Source: JALXCG01 sp026991065 [NCBI: Gemmatimonadota bacterium]
Lineage (GTDB): Bacteria; GCA-2686955
DNA length: 7,577 nucleotides
Assembly: GCA_026991065.1 (NCBI GenBank)
Contig: JALXCG010000181.1
Span: 1 to 7,577, forward strand
Direction: 5' to 3'
Position numbers and translations under genes: made by a program. The notes below the pieces were generated by a model. That model worked only from the letters and a program-made list of their open reading frames with translations. It searched no databases and was not told the DNA's origin. Every line of letters begins with the position of its first letter. Within the stretch, counting starts at the first letter, position 1. Shown in pieces: positions 1 through 4,922 of the stretch.

Positions 1-533
1 GTGGTGGTCTTGACGCCACCGCCGGTTTCGCTTACCTCCCGCTCAACACATTCTCCGATGCCACGCTTTTCCTCTTCTGTCTCCTCATGTTCATCGGCGC
101 ATCTCCCGGTGGCACCGGCGGTGGCGTCAAGACCACCACCTTCGCACTGCATGTGGCATCGCTCTGGTCCACCCTGCTCCGCCGGCCGCGAGTCGAAATG
201 CTCAAGCGCACCGTCCCCGCCGACCTGGTTGCCCGTGCCGCCGCGGTGGTCCTGGCCGCCGCCGCACTGGTCGCCGCCTCGGTCTTTCTTCTGAGCTGGG
301 TTCAGCGCGACATCCCCTTCCTGGACTTACTCTTCGAAGTTACAAGCGCTGTCTCGACCACGGGTTTGTCAACCGGAATCACCCCCCACCTCGACCCGGT
401 CGCCCGTGCCATCTTGATTGCCGACATGTTTCTCGGACGCGTCGGCCCGCTCTCTCTCTTCCTGATTCTTGGCCGCCACCGCCGAAATACCGCGCGCCGC
501 ACCTACCCGGACGAATCCCTCCTGGTTGGGTAA
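1..533 (+). CDS. ktrB: KtrB/TrkH-family potassium uptake channel subunit (3' part only)
   Basis: This is the ion-conducting inner-membrane subunit of a Ktr/Trk K+ uptake system. The gene enters from the left edge, so only the last 176 residues are present (first full codon at base 3). The visible part starts in the third pore loop (TAGF, with the filter glycine). It continues into the helix bearing the family signature GASPGGTGGGVKTTT. After a basic cytoplasmic stretch and a hydrophobic helix comes the fourth pore loop, STTGLSTGITP, with its filter glycine. A final helix contains MFLGRVGPLSL. The end, TYPDESLLVG, is the usual KtrB C-terminus, so the 3' end is intact. The glycine-rich third repeat fits KtrB/KtrD better than proteobacterial TrkH. 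The expected partner, a KtrA-type RCK protein, lies about 1 kb downstream, beyond an opposite-strand gene. Family identity is seen directly; ion coupling (usually Na+) is known for the family and is not shown here. Confidence 0.95.
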   Translation, partial: GGLDATAGFAYLPLNTFSDATLFLFCLLMFIGASPGGTGGGVKTTTFALHVASLWSTLLRRPRVEMLKRTVPADLVARAAAVVLAAAALVAASVFLLSWVQRDIPFLDLLFEVTSAVSTTGLSTGITPHLDPVARAILIADMFLGRVGPLSLFLILGRHRRNTARRTYPDESLLVG

Positions 534-556
534 CGGCGCGGGCCGCGACGCGCCGT
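533..556. repeat. GC-rich hairpin directly after the ktrB stop codon
   Basis: An 8-bp perfect inverted repeat (ACGGCGCG / CGCGCCGT, 8-nt loop) begins at the last base of the ktrB stop codon. It could stabilise the 3' end of the ktrB mRNA or contribute to termination. There is no T-run on either side, so I do not call it an intrinsic terminator. Confidence 0.4.
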
Positions 557-767
557 GCTCCGCCTCTGTGCTCCCATCATGCGAAGCGCCTTCTTCGCTC
601 CTTTCCTGAGGGAAAAAGTACCGCTTGCCCCGAGTCAGAGATGCGCCTGCATGCGGTGGCAAGATCGCGGCACCGATCCAGATCTCTCGCCGAACCCGCT
701 CCTTCTCCAGATGCTCCCGCTCTTGGCTCCTGGGAGCATGTCGCCATCCACTCCTGCCGGCCTCCAC
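557..767. other. Non-coding interval between ktrB and the leftward terminator
   Basis: I see no convincing gene here on either strand. The open frames that cross it have no ribosome binding site, no recognisable motif and low-complexity composition. The only structure I can point to is an 8-bp inverted repeat, ATGCTCCC (711-718) and GGGAGCAT (732-739), with a 13-nt loop. It could be a protein-binding dyad or a weak hairpin. No T-run follows it. Confidence 0.5.
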
Positions 768-804
768 AAAAAAACGCCCCACCCGCAAATCTGCGGATGA
801 GGCG
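768..804 (-). terminator. Strong intrinsic terminator for the leftward exported-protein gene
   Basis: Read on the minus strand, a 13-bp stem (5' arm CGCCTCATCCGCA, 3' arm TGCGGGTGGGGCG) closes a 4-nt GATT loop. All positions pair, two of them as G-U wobbles. It is followed immediately by seven T residues. It lies 27 bp beyond the stop codon of the gene at 831-1229. On the plus strand the A-run precedes the stem and there is no T-run after it, so it should act leftward only. Confidence 0.9.
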
Positions 805-830
805 CCGGCCCGCGGGGTTGCTCGGGCGGA

Positions 831-1229
831 TCAGTCGTAATCGTGGTAGTGAAGGCCGAATTCCTCGGATTCAAAGAGATCGTCGCCGAGGTAGCGGCAA
901 TCGTCATGGTGGCGATCGTAGTAGTAGATGGGATGGTTGTCGCGATAGATGTATTCGTCATAATAGGGTCGGTCGTGAACCACAACATAGCGCGTGGTAC
1001 GGGGCTGGCGGCGCACCGGAACCACAACGCGAACCGGGCCGACCCGCAGATTGGCGCGCACTGTGACCGGCGCCGGGCGCGTAACCACTTCAACTCGCTC
1101 AACCCGCACCGGGCGATGGCGCTTGTGGTTGCGATGGTGGTTGCCGTGGGCAAAGGCGGAAGGAGCGGCAAAAAAGACCAGGGCGCTGAGCAGAAGAGTG
1201 CTGCGGCGAAAAAAGCGATGGGTTGTCAT
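831..1229 (-). CDS. Small exported His/Tyr/Arg-rich protein, unknown function
   Basis: I do not recognise this 132-residue protein. Residues 1-27 form a clear Sec signal peptide: a basic n-region (MTTHRFFRR), a hydrophobic core (LLLSALVFFA) and cleavage after AFA. The mature part has three zones. Residues 28-40 are His/Arg-rich (HGNHHRNHKRHRP). Residues 41-84 alternate Val with Arg or other polar residues, suggesting beta strands. Residues 85-132 are packed with Tyr, His and Asp (PYYDEYIYRD, IYYYDRHHDD) and end acidic. There is one Cys, at 111. The basic front and acidic Tyr/His tail could bind metal or fold on one another, but this is inference. The ATG is preceded by GGAGA at a 5-nt spacing, and a strong terminator follows the stop. 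The ORF stays open upstream of this ATG, but that extension overlaps the divergent ktrA gene and would bury the signal peptide, so I reject it. The gene lies between ktrB and ktrA on the opposite strand. Confidence 0.85.
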   Translation of the reverse strand: MTTHRFFRRSTLLLSALVFFAAPSAFAHGNHHRNHKRHRPVRVERVEVVTRPAPVTVRANLRVGPVRVVVPVRRQPRTTRYVVVHDRPYYDEYIYRDNHPIYYYDRHHDDCRYLGDDLFESEEFGLHYHDYD

Positions 1230-1280
1230 GATCTTCTCCGTGGTGGGGTGTTCGGAGCAAAAAAGAGAGGCGAAACGAGA

Positions 1281-1320
1281 GGATTGCCGGCACGCGAGGT
1301 AGACAAGCAATCCACGTGCC
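1281..1320. repeat. Two interleaved inverted repeats upstream of the exported-protein gene
   Basis: The plus strand reads GGATTGC (1281-1287), GGCACG (1289-1294), then GCAATCC (1307-1313) and CGTGCC (1315-1320). The first element is the exact complement of the third, and the second of the fourth, so the order is A-B-A'-B'. As RNA this can form either of two mutually exclusive hairpins, or in principle a pseudoknot. As DNA it offers two overlapping dyads. It lies 52-91 bases upstream of the ATG at 1229. The function is unknown. Confidence 0.5.
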
Positions 1321-1458
1321 AGTCGCGTAAGATGGGGTTTTGCAACAGAAACCCGGAGGCACGCGTTCCCATCCGTCGCCCGGAGAGGGCAGCCGGCGTC
1401 CCGGGTGAAGCACACACCGCGAGAGTGGTAGGATGAATGCCAGCCGCGGCTTCGCCCG

Positions 1459-1481
1459 GCACCGCAAGACCTCCGCGGTGC
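1459..1481. repeat. Strong hairpin in the ktrA upstream region
   Basis: A 7-bp perfect stem GCACCGC / GCGGTGC closes a 9-nt loop and can be extended by a G-U pair and, past one mismatch, two further G-C pairs. It ends about 50 bases before the chosen ktrA start. No T-run follows, so it is not an intrinsic terminator. It may be a leader structure or a protein-binding dyad, or may simply reflect high GC content. Confidence 0.4.
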
Positions 1482-1530
1482 TCGGACCGGGCCGCACCAC
1501 CGATTGGCAATGGCCAGAAGTGAGAACAAG

Positions 1531-2190
1531 ATGAGCCGTTTCGTCGTGATTGGACTGGGGATCTTCGGAGAGGCCGTGCTCGACACCTTGATGGAAGGCG
1601 GCCACGAGGTCATCGGCATCGACAGCCAGATCGAGCGGGTCAATGCCATGCGGGACCGCGGCACCGAAATCGTCTGCCTTGATGCCCGGGACCCCGACGC
1701 GCTCTGCGACGAGGGAGCAGCCAGCGTGGATGTTGCGGTCATCGCTCTAGGCGAAGCTTTTGAAACCGCCATTCTGGCGGCTCTGAACCTGCGGGACCTC
1801 GGTGTGCCCAAAGTGATCGTTCGGGCAAGAAACCAGCGTGAACGGCGGATTTTCGAGGCCGTGGGCGTCTACCATGTAGTCTGTCCAGAGGAGGAAGCGG
1901 GGCGCAATCTGGCGCAGATTCTCATGGATCCCGAGATTCACGACTGGCATCGGATCTCCGGAGACTTCTCCATGGCAACCCTCGATGCACCGGCGCTGCT
2001 GGTCGACCGGACCGTGTTGGATTCTGAACTGCGAACCCGCTATGGCGTCAATCTGATTGCCATCCACCGGCCAGTGGAGGGGTCGTCGCGGCTGGTTGTG
2101 CCGCGGCCGGAAACCAAGATCATGGAGGGCGATCGCCTGGTTCTGGCGGGCCCCGACTCACGCCTCGAAGCATTCATTGAATTGGTGTAA
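1531..2190 (+). CDS. ktrA: KtrA/TrkA-type RCK regulator of potassium uptake
   Basis: This is the cytosolic, nucleotide-binding regulatory subunit that gates a KtrB channel. It is 219 residues, the normal KtrA length. The N-terminal RCK_N Rossmann domain (about 1-125) has GLGIFG at 8-13 and the ribose-binding acidic residue D31. It also carries the family stretch starting IALGEAFETAILAALNL (71-87), which leads into VPKVIVRARN (92-101). The C-terminal RCK_C domain spans about 140-219. The usual GDA block after strand 3 reads LDARD (50-54), a small departure. I chose the ATG at 1531 because it puts MSRFVVIGLG at the N-terminus, as in the family. In-frame TTG 1504 and ATG 1510 have no better ribosome site; the site before 1531 (GTGAG) is itself weak. 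The partner ktrB is at the left edge, separated by an opposite-strand gene. The next gene, nnr, starts 34 bp downstream and is probably co-transcribed. Confidence 0.93.
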   Translation: MSRFVVIGLGIFGEAVLDTLMEGGHEVIGIDSQIERVNAMRDRGTEIVCLDARDPDALCDEGAASVDVAVIALGEAFETAILAALNLRDLGVPKVIVRARNQRERRIFEAVGVYHVVCPEEEAGRNLAQILMDPEIHDWHRISGDFSMATLDAPALLVDRTVLDSELRTRYGVNLIAIHRPVEGSSRLVVPRPETKIMEGDRLVLAGPDSRLEAFIELV

Positions 2191-2224
2191 GAGATGGTTG
2201 AGCGAACATTAACGGGAGCGCGCA

Positions 2225-3766
2225 ATGGCTGAACGGGTATTGACCGCGGCGGAGATGCAGGCGGCGGATGCGTGGGCGATCCAGGAGTTGGGGATTCCGT
2301 CACTGGCGCTCATGGAGTCCGCCGGGCGCGCGGTCTTTGACTGTGTAAATCGCTGCTATCCCGGCGCCACACGCATTCTGGCGGTGATCGGGAAAGGCAA
2401 CAACGGGGGCGACGGCTTTGTTGTTGCCCGGCTGCTTCACGCGGCCGGCCGGAATGTCCGCATTTGGGCTGCCTTTGCCCCGGAAACTCTGAGCGGAGAC
2501 GCCGCGGTGAATGCCCAGCGCGCCCGCCAGGCGGGGGTCGCGATGGCTGGCCCGCCAGGGGACCTGGAATCGCTGGATGCCGCTCTGGCGGCTAGTGATC
2601 TGGTGATCGACGCGATTTTCGGCACCGGGCTGCGCGGGGCTCCGCGCGGGATCGGGGCCCAGGCAATCGCCGCTCTTAACCGAGCCAACCTTCCGGTTGT
2701 CGCCATCGATGGCCCCTCCGGTATCTGCGGCGACAGCGGCGCCGCCGCCGGAGAAGCGGTCCGCGCGACGCACACGGTCGTCATTGCCCACTGGAAGGTC
2801 GGCCACCTGCTCCACCCGGGGCGGGGCCACTGCGGAACACCGGAAGTGGCCGACATCGGGATTCCCGAGCCACCGCCGGCCCAACCAGGAACGCGGGACC
2901 GCTATCGCATCGTAGCCGATGATCTGCGTCAGCGGCTGCCGCAACGCGCGGCGGACTGCCACAAGGGGCAGGTCGGCCGCCTGTTGGTGGTCGCCGGATC
3001 CCGGGGAATGGCGGGTGCCGCGTGCCTCGCCGCGGAATCGGCCATGCGCAGCGGCGCTGGTTATGTGGTGCTCGCCGCGCCGGAGGGGATCCTCGACGTG
3101 CTCGCGAGCAAATTGCTGGAAGTGGTGCTGCGGCCGCTGCCGGAAAATGCTGCGGGGCGAATTGCAGCAGAGGCCCTGCCGCAGGTCCTGGAACTGGCTG
3201 AACGCGCCGATGCACTGGCACTGGGCCCGGGACTTGGCGTCGAATCCGCCGATTTTCTACGGGCGTTTCTGGCGAATCGTCCGAACAAACCCTGCGTCTT
3301 CGATGCCGATGCCTTGGTTGAAGCAGCCCGCCATGGAGAGATCGGTGCGCACTCGCTGGTGACCCCGCATGCCGGAGAACTGGCGCGAATGCTGGGCGGA
3401 GTTGAGCGCAGCGAGATTGAGAAGGCGCCACTGCATTGGGTCGAGCAAGCACAGGAACGGTTGCAAACCAATGTCCTCCTTAAAGGAAGCCCGACTCTGG
3501 TGGCCACAAGAGCGGGGAAAACGCTCTTTGTGGAGGAGGGCCATCCGGGTATGGCCAGCGCCGGTTGCGGAGATGTACTAACCGGCGTGATCGGGGCGCT
3601 CCTGGCGGCGGGGGTGCCGGCCTCTGAAGCCGGCTGGATGGGAGCGTGGCTCCACGGGCGCGCCGGGCGCCGGGCAGCGCAGAAGCTTGGCATCGGTCTG
3701 CTGGCACGCGATCTGCGCGATGGGATTCCGGCGGTACTGCGTGCGCTGATGGAAACCTCCGCGTGA
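2225..3766 (+). CDS. nnr: Bifunctional NAD(P)HX epimerase / ADP-dependent NAD(P)HX dehydratase
   Basis: This cytosolic metabolite-repair enzyme (YjeF type) interconverts the R and S hydrates of NAD(P)H and dehydrates the S form back to NAD(P)H using ADP. Its 513 residues cover both domains. The N-terminal epimerase (about 1-215) has GKGNNGGDGFVVARLL (56-71), VIDAIFGTGL (127-136) and IDGPSGICGD (161-170), the last replacing the common D-x-PSG-x-D block and keeping D162. The C-terminal dehydratase (about 230-510) has KGQVGRLLVVAGS (247-259), FDADAL (359-364), VTPHAGELARML (379-390), LLKGSP (418-423) and GHPGMASAGCGDVLTGV (439-455), with the key Asp at 450. Family members usually read GNPGMA and GGTGD or GGSGD, so His440 and the AGCGD segment are minor variants. 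GGGAG lies 6 nt before the ATG. The stop overlaps the GTG start of thiL by 4 bp. Confidence 0.96.
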   Translation: MAERVLTAAEMQAADAWAIQELGIPSLALMESAGRAVFDCVNRCYPGATRILAVIGKGNNGGDGFVVARLLHAAGRNVRIWAAFAPETLSGDAAVNAQRARQAGVAMAGPPGDLESLDAALAASDLVIDAIFGTGLRGAPRGIGAQAIAALNRANLPVVAIDGPSGICGDSGAAAGEAVRATHTVVIAHWKVGHLLHPGRGHCGTPEVADIGIPEPPPAQPGTRDRYRIVADDLRQRLPQRAADCHKGQVGRLLVVAGSRGMAGAACLAAESAMRSGAGYVVLAAPEGILDVLASKLLEVVLRPLPENAAGRIAAEALPQVLELAERADALALGPGLGVESADFLRAFLANRPNKPCVFDADALVEAARHGEIGAHSLVTPHAGELARMLGGVERSEIEKAPLHWVEQAQERLQTNVLLKGSPTLVATRAGKTLFVEEGHPGMASAGCGDVLTGVIGALLAAGVPASEAGWMGAWLHGRAGRRAAQKLGIGLLARDLRDGIPAVLRALMETSA

Positions 3767-4857
3767 CCAGGCCACTGACGGTTGCCCAGATCGGCGAGTT
3801 GGGGCTGCTGAACCGCGTGCTCAGGGAGTTACCGCCGCTGCGCGCAACAACCCTGCGAGGTGCCGGAGGTGATGCGGCGCTGCTGACCGCCGAGGATGGC
3901 GCGCTCGCGGTCTCAACCGATGGCGCGGTGGAGGGCGTCCACTTCGATCTGGGGTTCATGACCTTGGCGGATGCGGCGCGGCGTTCCGTCGTCGGGGCGC
4001 TGGGGGATCTTGCTGCCGTAGGTGCGGAACCCCGGGCGGTGCTCTTGACCTGTGGTTTCCGCGGCGAGCTGGAGGTGGCCGCGGTAGAGGCGATGTTTCG
4101 GGCCGTCACCGAGTTGGGCGATGAGATCGGCTTCGACCTGGTCGGCGGCGATACCGTGGCGTCGCCGCGCGCTGCATTTCTGGATGTCGTCGTCATCGGC
4201 CGCGCCGGAGCGCCACCGGTTCCCGATCGGCGTGGAGTTCAGCCCGGCGATCTTCTGGCCGTCACCGGTGACCTGGGAGGAGCGGCCGCCGGGCTGCAGT
4301 CACTGCAGCGCGGTGCGACCTCTAACAAGAGACCCGGGCAGCCATCTCCCGCGGAAAGGCGGTTTCTCTACCCGCCTTCGCGCGTCTGGAGCGGAGTAGC
4401 CCTGGCGCGGACCGGGAGCGAGATACACGCAATGACCGATATCTCCGACGGCCTTGCCGCGGAACTTCGGGCTCTGGCGATCGCCAATCCCGACAGCGAG
4501 TTGGTCGTCGATGCCGCGCATCTGCCCCTGGGCCACGGTGTGTCCACAGCGGCACAACGAGCCGGCTGTGCTCCCTACCAGTTCGCCCTCCAGGGTGGTG
4601 AAGATTATGAATTGCTGATCTCCCTGCCGGAGACACATCTGCCTCGGGCGCGCGCTGCACTGCGGAGCACAGAACCGCAAACCGGGCTGACCGTGATCGG
4701 TCGGGTTCGCCCGCGCCAAGTCGCGAACTCCGGTCATCCCCGGGTCTTCCTTGTCGACCCGGACAAGGAGGAGGAGAGGGAACTGGAAGTGGAGGGGTTT
4801 GAGCACTTTCGGGAAACGTCCCGCAAAAAGAAGCGCGATCCCGCTGACCCAGGCTAG
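3763..4857 (+). CDS. thiL: Thiamine-monophosphate kinase
   Basis: ThiL phosphorylates thiamine monophosphate with ATP to give thiamine diphosphate, the final step of cofactor synthesis, in the cytosol. Family motifs appear in order: GAGGDAALL (33-41), STDGAVEGVHF (51-61), LGDLAAVGAEP (80-90), LVGGDT (126-131), GDLLAVTGDLGGAAAGL (162-178), TDISDGL (225-231), LQGGEDYELL (276-285) and a terminal GFEHF (345-349). The first motif normally reads GDDAA or GDDCA; here its first Asp is Gly, although the second Asp (D37) is kept. At 364 residues it is somewhat longer than the roughly 325 of E. coli ThiL, partly because of a basic tail after GFEHF. The start is the GTG at 3763, inside the GTGA that also contains the nnr stop. 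This gives a family-like N-terminus and indicates translational coupling. The open frame extends further upstream, but only in a shadow frame within nnr. No other thiamine genes are in view. Confidence 0.95.
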   Translation: MTRPLTVAQIGELGLLNRVLRELPPLRATTLRGAGGDAALLTAEDGALAVSTDGAVEGVHFDLGFMTLADAARRSVVGALGDLAAVGAEPRAVLLTCGFRGELEVAAVEAMFRAVTELGDEIGFDLVGGDTVASPRAAFLDVVVIGRAGAPPVPDRRGVQPGDLLAVTGDLGGAAAGLQSLQRGATSNKRPGQPSPAERRFLYPPSRVWSGVALARTGSEIHAMTDISDGLAAELRALAIANPDSELVVDAAHLPLGHGVSTAAQRAGCAPYQFALQGGEDYELLISLPETHLPRARAALRSTEPQTGLTVIGRVRPRQVANSGHPRVFLVDPDKEEERELEVEGFEHFRETSRKKKRDPADPG

Positions 4858-4922
4858 ACTGCGACCATGCTGAACCTCTCACTCTTCAGGTTTCTTATCC
4901 ATTGCCGCAGCCGCCAATCGTC

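Larger units (their letters stand above)
1230..1530. promoter_or_regulatory. Divergent intergenic region between the exported-protein gene and ktrA
   Basis: These 301 bases must hold the promoter of the leftward gene, and probably the promoter of ktrA, because the gene upstream of ktrA is on the opposite strand. I could not find a convincing pair of -35/-10 hexamers on either strand. The region contains interleaved inverted repeats (1281-1320), a GGGTTT/AAACCC hairpin (1335-1354, 8-nt loop), an 8-bp palindrome GCCGCGGC (1443-1450) and a strong hairpin at 1459-1481. I saw none of the conserved blocks of the ydaO/c-di-AMP riboswitch, which often precedes ktr genes. Confidence 0.55.

Noticed and set aside
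369-788. Minus-strand open frame over the ktrB 3' end and gap
   Set aside because: It lies antisense to the conserved ktrB, crosses the leftward terminator and has no recognisable motif.
555-800. Plus-strand frame in the gap after ktrB
   Set aside because: It has no ribosome site before its GTG, no family signature, and it reads through the terminator stem.
1406-1434. Possible ktrA promoter with -10 TAGGAT at 1429-1434
   Set aside because: The hexamer at the right distance upstream (TGAAGC) does not resemble a -35 element, so support is too weak to list.
843-1436. Long plus-strand open frame opposite the exported-protein gene
   Set aside because: It is antisense to a gene with a signal peptide, ribosome site and terminator. 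Its own translation is low-complexity Val/Ala and basic stretches with no motif.
1334-1530. c-di-AMP (ydaO) riboswitch before ktrA
   Set aside because: This class often precedes ktr genes, so I looked for its conserved blocks, but I found none on the plus strand.
1230-1811. N-terminal extension of the leftward exported-protein frame
   Set aside because: It would overlap the divergent ktrA gene and place the signal peptide in the middle of the protein. The ATG at 1229 has a good GGAGA site.
2300-2962. Minus-strand frame inside nnr
   Set aside because: It is antisense to strongly conserved NAD(P)HX epimerase motifs and shows no domain of its own.
4803-4825. Hairpin CGGGA/TCCCG near the end of thiL as a terminator
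   Set aside because: The stem is only 5 bp, lies inside the coding sequence and is followed by A residues rather than T residues.
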